This document shows, piece by piece, positions 1 to 6,810 of a stretch of DNA of 11,804 bases. Origin of the DNA: Sulfurimonas sp. UBA6792. Lineage in GTDB: Bacteria > Campylobacterota > Campylobacteria > Campylobacterales > Sulfurimonadaceae. How positions within the stretch are numbered: position 1 is the first letter of the stretch; each line of letters opens with the position of its first letter. The position numbers and the translations under genes are program-made. The stretch spans positions 1 through 11,804 of the forward strand of contig DKFQ01000111.1 in NCBI GenBank assembly GCA_002452425.1. Direction: 5' to 3'. Below the pieces are notes generated by a model. It made no database searches. It was given only the letters and a program-made list of their open reading frames with translations, and had not been told where the DNA came from.

Positions 1-328
1 TTGCATCGTAAGTGAAGTCTATGATAGAGCGGCGGAAGTGGCTGCAGATATCAAAAAGCTCTTCGGCTTTGATCTCTTTGTTTTTGAGATAATCAAGAAA
101 ACCACGCATGATAGGGCAGTCCCCAATCTCAACTTCCCCTGCAATCACCCCCATAAAGTAGTCAAAAACACCACTTGCATAATCATCAATAAATGTTTTT
201 ATATCGATATCGTGTTGCTTTAAAATCTTACGAGGAGACTCATACGAGAGCCACTGTGCCAAAATGCCCTCTTTTGAGGCTCTTAAAGCAGCTGCATTTT
301 TTACTAGATTTGGGACTTTTTTTTCCAT
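1..328 (-). CDS. N-terminal part of an unidentified helical, possibly sensory, protein (partial)
   Basis: A minus-strand frame starts at ATG 328-326 and stays open to the window edge, giving 109 residues beginning MEKKVPNLVKNAAALRASKE. It starts 9 nt after the pepN stop, with a weak GGGT-like site between them, so it is probably cotranscribed with pepN. The visible part looks all-helical, with no signal peptide or membrane segment. Landmarks are a QWL motif near residue 26, FDYFMGVIAGE near 58-68, GDCPIMRGFLDYL near 73-85 and FDICSHFRRS near 95-104. Similar helical N-terminal segments precede PAS, GGDEF or kinase domains in Campylobacterota signalling proteins as I remember them, but the diagnostic downstream domain lies outside the window. 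Function is therefore not assigned. Reality of the gene is likely: long open frame, start next to the upstream stop, and the competing plus-strand frames are unremarkable. Confidence 0.75.
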   Translation of the reverse strand, partial: MEKKVPNLVKNAAALRASKEGILAQWLSYESPRKILKQHDIDIKTFIDDYASGVFDYFMGVIAGEVEIGDCPIMRGFLDYLKNKEIKAEELFDICSHFRRSIIDFTYDA

Positions 329-337
329 GTTTTTACC

Positions 338-2900
338 CTATTTGACTTTTAAGATTTTACTAATGATTTCGTATGTATTTTTAGAGAGGCTTTGCTCTTG
401 GGCTACACGCTCAAGCTCTTTGTGCATCACGTTTTTGTTCTGCTCATTGAGCTTTTCATAGATTTTAAACGCACCCGCCAGAGAGGATGCCATCTGCGGA
501 TTTATCTTGTCTATCTCTATGATTTTGTCTGCTACAAACTTATATCCCAAACCATTTTTAGCATGAAAATGTTTGTAGTTTCTAGCAAATACCCCGATAA
601 GAGAACGAACCAGATTTGGAACAAGCTCATTGTACGCATCGTCATTTTGAAGTGCCATCACACGATCAAGCGTTCCATCTCTGTGTGAAGCCGCCAAAAT
701 AGAGAAATATTTTTGCATAACAAGCGTCTCATCTTTGTGTTTTTTGTAAAAATCATCCAACGCAACGGCTCCGAGATTTGGCGAGATATTTTCCAAAACA
801 TCAAGTGCGGCGATTTTGTCTGTCATCGTTATGGCGTTGTTGTACTGCTCATGCGCCATAGCCGCTACCTCGTCGCTCTCAAGAGAAGCCAGAAGCTTAA
901 GTGTGCGGTTTTTGAGGCTTCTCTCGCCTATACTTTGCGCATCCAGCTCTTTTGAGTGTGGTTTATGGTTGTCTGTATAGAGTGCCAAAAGTTGCCCTTT
1001 GTATCTTTGTGCGAGATGTTTTTGGAGCTTCTCTTTTGCCTCATAAATGCACTCAAAATCTATAACTTCCTCTTTTTGCATAATCGCCGAAACGCTAGGA
1101 AGTTCCAAAAGCAACGCTTTGTAAGAGAGGTCAAGCGAACTCTCCAGCACATGCCCATACGCCTCCACGTACGCTTCATCTATCTCCCCGCCGCGCATCA
1201 ACGCTTGAATAACCTCAAGCGCAAAGGATTGCGCTGATTCGTACTTTACAAAACTGTTCGTATCATGCTTCATCAAAAAGGCGTAATTGCTCTCTTTTTG
1301 CTCTATGACAATAGGAGCGGAAAAATCCCTGTTTATGGATAAAACAGGCTTGGAAGCGAGTTTGAAACCAAACTCCTCACTCTCTTTTGAGATAAGAAGC
1401 GTTTTTTCTTCCACGATTTTGCCGCTCTCATCCAAAAGTGCCATTTTTAGCGGGTAAAAGTAAGGAAGTTGTTTGCTTCCATCCACTGCATTTGGGACAA
1501 CTTGCGTGAGTGTGAGCGTATATCTGCCATCTTCAAACTTCTCATCCACCAAAAGTTTTGGTGTGCCTGACTGATGGTACCATCTCTTAAACTGCTCCAA
1601 ATCCAAGCTTGCCCGCACTGCTCATCGCCCACAAAAAGTCATCCGTTCGCACCGCTTGCCCATCAAACTTCTCAAAGTACAAATCCATCGCCGCACGGTA
1701 CTTCTTCTCGCCCAAAAGCGTGTGAAGCATGCGGATAACCTCCGCTCCTTTTTCATAGACCGTTGCGGTGTAGAAGTTGTTTATCGCCATGTATGAATCG
1801 GGTTGGATGGGGTGTGCCGTAGGAGAAGCATCTTCTACAAACTGTCTCTCTCTTAGAGCCTTGACATCCTCTATGCGCTGCACCTCTTTTGAGTTCAAAT
1901 CCGCTGAGAAGCACTGGTCACGAAAGACCGTCAACCCCTCTTTGAGTGTGAGCTGAAACCAGTCACGGCAAGTGATGCGATTTCCCGTCCAGTTATGAAA
2001 GTACTCATGGGCGATAACGCTCTGAATTCCCATAAAGTTCGCATCCGTCGCACTCTCCTCATCCGCTAGAACATAAGCGGAGTTGAAGATGTTCAGCCCC
2101 TTGTTCTCCATCGCCCCCATGTTAAAACTATCCACCGCCACGATATTATAGACACTTAAATCATACTCTCGTCCATAAACCTCTTCATCCCAGCTCATCG
2201 CCTCTTTGAGCGACTTCATGGCGTGTTTGCATTTGGATTCGTTGCCTCTGTCGGTATAGATAGCAAGCCTCACATATTTGGAGCTTTTAGTGATAAACTT
2301 GTCCTCAACAACGCCCAAATCTCCCGCCACAAGCGCAAAAAGATAGGACGGTTTTGGATGCGGATCAAACCACGTCACCCCATGTCTGCCATCATCTAGC
2401 CTAAAGTTGGACTCTCTGTTCCCGTTGCTAAGAAGTACGGGATAACGCCCCCTGTCCGCCACAAGCGTTGTTTTAAGCACCGCCATCACATCGGGACGGT
2501 CTATATATGGAGTGATGCGTCTAAAACCCTCAGGCTCATTTTGCGTACAAAAGATAGCCCCCGATTTGTAAAGCCCCTCAAGCTCACTGTTGAGATGCGG
2601 ATAGATTTTGTTGATAATGATAAGCTTAAACATCTCAGGAACATCCAAAACCCTCAAATGCGCATCTTCTATGACATAACTGCTAACGTCGAGTTTTTTG
2701 TCATTTAAGTATATCTCCAAAAGCTCAAGCTCAACACTATCAAGCACCAAATCCTTTGCACCTTTGTCCATCTTTACGATGTTTAAAAGGCTAGTAACCT
2801 GCGTATGCTCCTCAAAAAGCTCAAAAACCAAATCGCAAGTTTTGATAGTAAACGGCGGTGCTTTATAATCTTTTAGGTAAATAGTCTCAACTTTGTTCAT
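338..2900 (-). pseudogene. pepN: Aminopeptidase N (M1 family), interrupted by a +1 frameshift
   Basis: This is a zinc aminopeptidase that removes N-terminal residues from peptides in the cytoplasm. Numbering from the ATG at 2900, the exopeptidase motif GAMEN is at about 262-266. The zinc site HEYFH is at 298-302, with the third ligand Glu at about 321 in LKEGL. These positions nearly coincide with those of E. coli PepN. The first frame runs 2900-1587 and ends just after TDDFLWAMSS. The second frame runs from about 1618 to 338 and resumes with SLDLEQFKRWYHQSGTP, the expected next segment of PepN. Removing one G from the GGG at 1612-1614 (CCC on the plus strand) joins them into about 853 residues, against about 870 in E. 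coli. The 1587-3017 frame could start 39 codons earlier, but that extension is not PepN-like and ATG 2900 has a purine-rich site upstream. It is either a recent mutation or a sequencing error. Confidence 0.93.
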
Positions 2901-3097
2901 AATGCTTCTTTCAATATTTTTTATAATAATAGCACAGCAGAGCCAGCCAAGCTCTTTTACCGCCACCAAAATCTGCAAAAGTGGGTGATTTTGAGTAAAA
3001 ACATAGTAGATTGCCAAACAATACCTAAAGACTCTTTTAAGATTCGCTAGTTTATGAAATAAGCTGTATAAGGATTGAAAAAAGGAATAAAAAAGGC

Positions 3098-3123
3098 TAA
3101 AAGCCCTCTATAAAGGGCTTTTA
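3098..3123 (-). terminator. Intrinsic terminator after groEL
   Basis: An inverted repeat, TAAAAGCCCT and AGGGCTTTTA around a 6-nt loop, lies 31 nt past the groEL stop. On the minus strand it is followed after GCC by six Ts and then another T-rich stretch. The rest of the gene-free interval 2901-3153 holds only the AT-rich leader of pepN. A TATTAT-like -10 box is possible near 2923-2931, but I see no convincing -35. Confidence 0.8.
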
Positions 3124-3153
3124 AGAAGTTTCAACAATAATAAAATCCTAGGC

Positions 3154-4782
3154 TTAATACATCCCAGGCATACCGCCCATGCCGCCCATATCAGGAGCCG
3201 CAGGCTTCTCTTCAGGTATCTCATAAATCGCCGCTTCTGTTGTTAAAAGAAGGCTTGAGATAGATGTAGCGTTTGTAAGTGCCACACGACCTACTTTAAA
3301 CGGATCGATGATTCCCGCCTCAAACATATCTACATATTCGCCAGTTGCCGCGTTAAATCCGATGTTCTCATTTGTAGCATTTTCAACTGCATTGACTACT
3401 ACACCCGCATCGTATCCCGCATTTGTTGCTATCTGCTTGAGTGGGGCTTTTATGGCACGCAAGATTATCTCTGCACCGATTTTTTGATCACCGCTCAAGT
3501 CCAGTTTTACTTTTGCCGCCGCACGAACAAGAGCAGCTCCGCCACCTATAACGATGCCCTCTTCAACAGCTGCTTTTGTAGCCGAGAGCGCATCATCAAC
3601 ACGGTCTTTTTTCTCTTTCATCTCAGTCTCGCTCGCCGCACCGACTTTGATAACCGCAACACCGCCGCTAAGTTTTGCAAGTCTCTCTTGAAGTTTCTCT
3701 TTGTCGTATTCGCTTGTAGTCGCCGCTACTTGAACTTTGATCTCCGCAACTCTTGCCTGAACTGCCTCAGCCTTTCCTGCACCGTTTACGATAACAGTGT
3801 TGTCCTTGTCTATAACGATGCGAGAAGCTTGTCCAAGGTGTTGGATGGTAGCACCGCTTAGCGTATGCCCTGTCTCCTCAGAGATAACAGTTCCGGCAGT
3901 TAAAACCGCTATATCGTGAAGCATAGCTTTTCTTCTGTCACCAAACCCTGGAGCTTTTACAGCAGAGATGTTTAGGACTCCGCGAAGCTTGTTAACAACA
4001 AGAGTTGAGAGTGCCTCACCTTCTACATCCTCAGCGATGATAAGAAGCGGACGGGAAGTTTTTTGAACCTGCTCTAAAACAGGAAGCAGGTCTTTAAGTG
4101 ATGTTACTTTACTGTCAACCAGTAAAATCCACGGATTTTCAATCTCCGCCACCATCTTTTCAGTATTTGTGATGAAATATGGGCTCAAATATCCACGGTC
4201 AAACTGCATACCCTCAACGACTGCAAGCTCATCAACGATTCCCTTTGCTTCTTCTACAGTGATAACACCGTCTTGCCCCACTTTTTCCATAGCCTCGGCT
4301 ATCATGTTGCCGATTTGCTCATCAGAGTTTGCAGAGATAGTTGCCACTTGCGCTATATCTTTTTTGCCGTTAATCGCCTTGCTTGACGCTTTTAGGTGTG
4401 CCAAAATAGCTTCACAAGCCTTGTCCATTCCGCGCTTTACCTCGATAGGATTTGCACCTGCAGTTATGTTTCTTAGACCCTCAGAAAAGATAGCATTTGC
4501 CAAAACAGTAGCCGTTGTTGTACCGTCTCCTGCCTCATCCGCCGTTCTTGAAGCCACATCTTTTACAAGCGTTGCACCCATATTTTCAAGCTTATCGCTA
4601 AGTTCTATCTCTCTTGCGACAGAAACACCGTCTTTTGTGATGACAGGGTTTCCATAACTCTTCTGAATCAAAACATTGCGACCACGAGGTCCCATTGTCA
4701 CTTTTACTGCATCTGTTAGTTTTGCAACACCGCGAGCAAGGGCATTTCTTGCGTTATCTGAAAAAATTATCTCTTTTGCCAT
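3154..4782 (-). CDS. groEL: Chaperonin GroEL (Hsp60, 60 kDa subunit)
   Basis: GroEL forms the double-ring ATP-driven folding chamber in the cytoplasm, capped by GroES. The protein is 542 residues, normal for the family. Visible landmarks are the N-terminal MAKEIIFSDNARNAL segment, VTMGPRGRNVLIQ at about 28-40, the nucleotide-site ITKDGVSVA at about 48-56 and GDGTTT at 85-90, with the Asp and Thr used for ATP handling. The C-terminal tail is rich in Gly-Gly-Met, ending GGMGGMPGMY. The start at 4782 has a good AAAGGAAA ribosome site 6-7 nt upstream. It is the second gene of the groES-groEL operon, 108 nt after groES, and this gap contains two inverted repeats described separately. A terminator follows. 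Nothing in the protein looks damaged. Confidence 0.99.
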   Translation of the reverse strand: MAKEIIFSDNARNALARGVAKLTDAVKVTMGPRGRNVLIQKSYGNPVITKDGVSVAREIELSDKLENMGATLVKDVASRTADEAGDGTTTATVLANAIFSEGLRNITAGANPIEVKRGMDKACEAILAHLKASSKAINGKKDIAQVATISANSDEQIGNMIAEAMEKVGQDGVITVEEAKGIVDELAVVEGMQFDRGYLSPYFITNTEKMVAEIENPWILLVDSKVTSLKDLLPVLEQVQKTSRPLLIIAEDVEGEALSTLVVNKLRGVLNISAVKAPGFGDRRKAMLHDIAVLTAGTVISEETGHTLSGATIQHLGQASRIVIDKDNTVIVNGAGKAEAVQARVAEIKVQVAATTSEYDKEKLQERLAKLSGGVAVIKVGAASETEMKEKKDRVDDALSATKAAVEEGIVIGGGAALVRAAAKVKLDLSGDQKIGAEIILRAIKAPLKQIATNAGYDAGVVVNAVENATNENIGFNAATGEYVDMFEAGIIDPFKVGRVALTNATSISSLLLTTEAAIYEIPEEKPAAPDMGGMGGMPGMY

Positions 4783-4813
4783 ATCTGTTTCCTTTTATTT
4801 TTTATATACATCT

Positions 4814-4831
4814 CGAAAAAATCATTTTTCG
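4814..4831 (-). repeat. Short AT-rich inverted repeat in the groES-groEL gap
   Basis: CGAAAAA and TTTTTCG are 7-bp arms around a 4-nt loop (ATCA), about 30 nt upstream of the groEL start and upstream of its ribosome site. It may be a weak RNA hairpin in the groEL leader. The pairing is mostly A-T, so the call is modest. Confidence 0.4.
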
Positions 4832-4852
4832 TAGCTTTAGGGGGTTGTAAGG

Positions 4853-4886
4853 ACACACTCAAACGGACTTGTTCGTTTGAGTGTGT
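4853..4886 (-). promoter_or_regulatory. Perfect 13-bp intercistronic hairpin between groES and groEL
   Basis: The arms ACACACTCAAACG (4853-4865) and CGTTTGAGTGTGT (4874-4886) are perfectly complementary around an 8-nt loop. The hairpin begins 4 nt after the groES stop. On the minus strand it is followed by CCTTACAACCCC and not by a T-run, so it is not a classical intrinsic terminator. It could be an RNA-processing or mRNA-stabilising element that sets the GroES:GroEL ratio, or a DNA operator. It is not CIRCE, which is TTAGCACTC-N9-GAGTGCTAA, and it is not a HAIR/HspR site as I know the consensus. Confidence 0.6.
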
Positions 4887-4890
4887 AACA

Positions 4891-5151
4891 TCAGTTTATT
4901 ATTCCAAAAATATCTTCTACTTCCAAAACCAGATATTTTGTACCATCAAGCGAAACTTCACTGCCGGAAAACTTTCCAAAAAGAACAACGTCACCGCACT
5001 TAAGCTCACTAACCTCAGAACTTACCGCCACAACTTCGCCACGTGAAGGCTTCTCTTGTGCATTATCAGGAATAATAATACCACTTGCCGTAGTATTTGC
5101 CTCTTCTACTCTTTTGATTAGGACTCTTTTTCCTAACGGTTGAAAATTCAT
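4891..5151 (-). CDS. groES: Co-chaperonin GroES (Hsp10)
   Basis: GroES is the 10 kDa heptameric lid of the GroEL chamber. The protein is 86 residues, at the short end of the normal range. It shows PLGKRVLIKRVEE at 6-18, the mobile-loop region TASGIIIPDNAQEKPSRGEVVAV at about 21-43, and a C-terminal GTKYLVLEVEDIFGII. The start ATG at 5151 is preceded by a strong AAGGAG site 6-7 nt upstream. A promoter lies 36-64 nt upstream. It is first in the operon with groEL. Confidence 0.98.
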   Translation of the reverse strand: MNFQPLGKRVLIKRVEEANTTASGIIIPDNAQEKPSRGEVVAVSSEVSELKCGDVVLFGKFSGSEVSLDGTKYLVLEVEDIFGIIN

Positions 5152-5186
5152 ATAAAACTCCTTAAATAATAGTGTTTAGAGCCGCA

Positions 5187-5215
5187 ATATTACAAAAAAA
5201 AGGTAACAAAGTCAA
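5187..5215 (-). promoter_or_regulatory. Sigma70-type promoter of groES-groEL
   Basis: On the minus strand, TTGACT (-35, 5210-5215) and TAATAT (-10, 5187-5192) are separated by exactly 17 nt. Transcription should start near 5180, about 30 nt before the groES start. An inverted repeat sits just upstream of the -35 box. Confidence 0.75.
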
Positions 5216-5220
5216 TACTC

Positions 5221-5237
5221 TTAGTCTTGCAGACTAA
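5221..5237. promoter_or_regulatory. Inverted repeat just upstream of the groES -35 box
   Basis: TTAGTCT-TGC-AGACTAA has 7-bp perfect arms with a 3-nt centre, ending 5 bp upstream of the groES -35 hexamer. The position suits an activator or repressor site, and groESL is heat-shock controlled in this phylum (HrcA and HspR in relatives). The sequence resembles neither consensus closely, so the regulator is unknown. Apart from this, the groES promoter and the tRNA-Met -10, I see nothing else in 5152-5375. Confidence 0.4.
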
Positions 5238-5352
5238 ACTTATCTTATTGTTTTAACTCAATTATATTGATATCAACCCTCATCGAACTTCTCTTGCTAA
5301 TTTTCCATCAGCATATTCCCTTTCTCTTAGGTAAAATAAAGTTTTAAACAAG

Positions 5353-5358
5353 TATAAT
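5353..5358 (+). promoter_or_regulatory. -10 box for tRNA-Met
   Basis: A perfect TATAAT lies 17 nt upstream of the mature tRNA-Met 5' end. No good -35 hexamer is visible at 16-18 nt spacing. It is divergent from the groES promoter. Confidence 0.5.
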
Positions 5359-5375
5359 TCTGCCTCTTAAAAGAT

Positions 5376-5452
5376 GTCAGGGTAGCTCAGCTGGTTAGAG
5401 CACTGGTCTCATAAGCCGGGGGTCGGGGGTTCGAGTCCCCCCTCTGACACCA
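5376..5452 (+). tRNA. tRNA-Met (anticodon CAT), probably the elongator
   Basis: A complete 77-nt cloverleaf: acceptor GTCAGGG pairs with CTCTGAC (one G-T), with A as discriminator and an encoded CCA. The D arm GCTC/GAGC, the anticodon loop CTCATAA and the T arm GGGGG TTCGAGT CCCCC are all clear. CAT can mean elongator Met, initiator Met or a lysidine-modified Ile. The paired 1-72 position and an anticodon stem without three G-C pairs argue against the initiator. Ile(CAT) cannot be fully excluded by eye. Seven Ts follow the CCA directly. Confidence 0.93.
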
Positions 5453-5462
5453 TTTTTTTAAG

Positions 5463-5550
5463 ATTCCGAATTAGCTCAGCGGTAGAGTAGGTGACTGTTA
5501 ATCACTTGGCCACTGGTTCGAATCCAGTATTCGGAGCCACCCTTTTTAAA
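5463..5550 (+). repeat. Left arm of an 88-bp perfect inverted repeat containing tRNA-Asn
   Basis: The stretch is identical to the reverse complement of 8084-8171. It covers 2 nt before the tRNA, the 75-nt tRNA-Asn gene and 11 nt after it (CCCTTTTTAAA). Identity stops abruptly on the 5' side, while on the 3' side a one-base offset (AAACCCC against AAAACCCC) continues weak similarity. The two arms enclose the 2.5-kb island. Confidence 0.97.
5465..5539 (+). tRNA. tRNA-Asn (anticodon GTT), left copy
   Basis: A complete 75-nt cloverleaf: acceptor TCCGAAT/ATTCGGA is perfectly paired, discriminator G, encoded CCA. The anticodon stem is GGTGA/TCACT with loop CTGTTAA, and the T arm ACTGG TTCGAAT CCAGT. 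It begins 12 nt after tRNA-Met and has no promoter of its own, so it depends on readthrough of the T7 run between them. Its sequence is identical to the inverted copy at 8095-8169. Its 3' end is the natural target of a tyrosine-recombinase element, and an integrase remnant faces it. Confidence 0.97.
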
Positions 5551-5569
5551 CCCCCACAAGATAGCCATT

Positions 5570-5968
5570 TCAGCCAACTTTTTTATTATTCGGTGTCGTT
5601 TCGGTGCTATTTAGTGCCACACTTTTTTCTAAGAATGCAGCTCTTTTTTTCTCATCCCTTTTGATATATTTTGCATATCTGCTTAAAGTCATAGTTGAAT
5701 CTGTATGACCTAGCATATTTGATATCCAAAGAATATCCTCGCCATTTTCTAACATTACAGTTGCAAATGTATGTCTTGTATGGTAAATTGGACGATACTT
5801 AAAACCGCACTTTTGTAGCACTCTCTTCCAATGAGTGTCTCTTATGCGCTTGATATCATAGAAGTTCTCTTTATGTTCATTTAAAAAAACATAGCTGTTG
5901 TATTTGCCAGTAATGCTGTACTGATTTTGCAAATAGGGAAAAAGCGTATCTATTATATCTATATCCCT
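5570..5968 (-). pseudogene. C-terminal fragment of a tyrosine recombinase/integrase
   Basis: About 132 residues with integrase character remain, from RDIDIIDTLFPYLQ to the C-terminus. It keeps the second half of the catalytic domain: the Arg-II box YHTRHTFATVML (with Tyr in place of the first His, as in many phage-type integrases), the LGHT box, and the likely nucleophile Tyr in SRYAKYI. The N-terminal arm- and core-binding domains and the first catalytic Arg are missing. It aligns segment by segment with the right-hand integrase (for example LFPYL with LLPYL, DTHWKRVLQK with DYHWKKLLEK), yet is clearly diverged, so it comes from a related but different element. Upstream of 5968 the frame continues only as non-integrase sequence. 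The promoter of the next cassette begins there, and no start codon makes the fragment a plausible protein. Confidence 0.88.
5587..5613 (+). repeat. 27-bp repeat copy 1, containing an 11-bp tandem
   Basis: The stretch matches 6650-6676 at 26 of 27 positions, the only difference being G5598 against A6661. Inside it TTCGGTGTCGT and TTCGGTGCTAT form two units with an 11-bp period. It overlaps the end of the integrase fragment (encoding NSTETTPNN) and starts 48 nt past the tRNA-Asn 3' end. The period and position suit integrase arm-type binding sites, which is an inference. Confidence 0.85.
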
Positions 5969-5970
5969 TA

Positions 5971-5979
5971 TGATATAAT
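5971..5979 (+). promoter_or_regulatory. Extended -10 promoter of the two-gene cassette
   Basis: TGATATAAT is a perfect TATAAT preceded by the TGn extension, which can work without a -35. It lies 32 nt before the start codon of the 52-aa gene and only 3 nt from where recognisable integrase sequence ends. No good -35 hexamer is seen 17 nt upstream. Confidence 0.6.
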
Positions 5980-6011
5980 TTTGATAACAAAAATTTAAAA
6001 AGGAGTTCATT

Positions 6012-6170
6012 ATGGCATTGCATATAGATAAAAGCGGTAAAATCCAAATTGTGACACCGCCGAAGACACTTACAAGTAGTGAAAAAAAACTTTTGGAGAA
6101 TAGCCAAGTTAATGAGCAACTCATCCAAAAAGCAGTAAATACTAAATTTAATGTAGTATATGGGCAGTAA
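6012..6170 (+). CDS. Small 52-aa protein, candidate antitoxin of the GNAT pair
   Basis: ATG 6012 follows an excellent AAGGAG site by 6-7 nt, and the frame ends at TAA 6168-6170. The protein starts MALHIDKSGKIQIVTPPKTL and ends KFNVVYGQ. It seems to have a short beta-like start, a Pro-Pro turn and a helix over residues 22-43 (SSEKKLLENSQVNEQLIQKA), without any clear DNA-binding fold, signal or membrane segment. The downstream acetyltransferase gene starts inside it, with an 11-nt overlap (ATGGGCAGTAA), a strong sign of translational coupling. A small first gene overlapping a GNAT gene is the usual order of GNAT-toxin modules. The antitoxin role is inferred from this architecture only, and I do not recognise the family. 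A chaperone-like accessory subunit is an alternative. Confidence 0.8.
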   Translation: MALHIDKSGKIQIVTPPKTLTSSEKKLLENSQVNEQLIQKAVNTKFNVVYGQ

Positions 6171-6648
6171 TGTTACTATCGTTAAAATAGACGATAAAAA
6201 TATTCGTCTATATAAGGTCAAACTTCTTCAAACATTCAATTTTCATCCTGACTTAGAGAGAATAACGAGAGAAAGAGGCTTACTGGAAGAGATAATAAAG
6301 CTTGTTCAAAAAAATAAAACAAAGCTCTATCTTCTAAAAAATAGTAGTGAGATTCTAGGCTTAATAGCTTTGTCTGCTTCTAGCATTGAAGATTTTCCCG
6401 TTATTCAAGTAGATTATTTATTTGTGGATTACAAATATAGAAAAGTTTATATAGATGAGCTAGAAGGAACGATTTCAAACTATCTGCTGCTTTTTGCTAT
6501 GAATGTAGCTGAAAATGTAAAAGAGACAATAGGACTAAAATATTTAGCCCTCTATCCCGATGCACAATCAGAAAAATTAATATCTCATTATAAAGAGATG
6601 GGGTTTAGTGTTTTGAATAAATATTGGTTATTTATAAAACTAAAGTGA
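6160..6648 (+). CDS. GNAT-fold N-acetyltransferase, candidate toxin
   Basis: A 162-residue protein with the GNAT order. It has an N-terminal helical lead, strand KLYLLKNSSEILGLIAL at about 54-70, the central strand IQVDYLFVDYKYR at about 83-95, the acetyl-CoA-site helix region to NYLLLFAMNVAENV, then LKYLALYPDAQSEKLISHYKEMGF at about 125-148 and a final strand WLFIKLK. The ending YLALYP...HYKEMGF is typical of GNATs. The usual Gly-x-Gly of motif A is absent: YKYRKVYIDELEG stands where R/Q-x-x-G-x-G/A would be, so acetyl-CoA binding would have to be non-canonical. Known GNAT toxins acetylate aminoacyl-tRNAs. Coupling to the preceding 52-aa gene suggests this role, but another substrate (antibiotic, protein, small amine) is possible. 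The stop is followed directly by the second 27-bp repeat. Confidence 0.85.
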   Translation: MGSNVTIVKIDDKNIRLYKVKLLQTFNFHPDLERITRERGLLEEIIKLVQKNKTKLYLLKNSSEILGLIALSASSIEDFPVIQVDYLFVDYKYRKVYIDELEGTISNYLLLFAMNVAENVKETIGLKYLALYPDAQSEKLISHYKEMGFSVLNKYWLFIKLK

Positions 6649-6649
6649 A

Positions 6650-6676
6650 TATTCGGTGTCATTTCGGTGCTATTTA
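6650..6676 (+). repeat. 27-bp repeat copy 2, after the GNAT gene
   Basis: It is a direct repeat of 5587-5613 (26/27), 1063 bp away, and again contains the 11-bp tandem TTCGGTG units. Here it is non-coding: extending the integrase-like minus frame beyond it soon meets stops and shows no integrase residues. It starts 2 nt after the GNAT stop codon. Confidence 0.85.
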
Positions 6677-6810
6677 TTACTTTTAAATCGTACCAATTTT
6701 ATGAATCTAAGTTTTGAAAACTCCGTAAATACGGTATTTGATTGTCAAACGAACTGCTAAACTAGGCAGTCAATAAATCATAAAAAGTTATATTTTGATT
6801 TTTGAAGCTT

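Noticed and set aside
4853..4886. CIRCE element (HrcA site)
   Set aside because: It shares the CACTC/GAGTG look but has 18 nt between those halves and lacks the TTAG/CTAA ends.
5376..5452. Initiator tRNA-fMet
   Set aside because: Position 1 pairs with 72 and the anticodon stem lacks the three consecutive G-C pairs of initiators.
5529..5597. TATTCGG shared by the tRNA-Asn 3' end and the 27-bp repeat, as a duplicated att core
   Set aside because: Only 7 bases match before the sequences diverge, too short to support an attachment-site duplication.
5877..6221. Minus-strand frame of 114 codons across the cassette promoter and small gene
   Set aside because: It lies antisense to a gene with a strong ribosome site and overlapping partner, and has no recognisable features.
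6723..6770. Short inverted repeats as a terminator of the GNAT gene
   Set aside because: Arms are only 5 bp and no T-run follows them on the plus strand.
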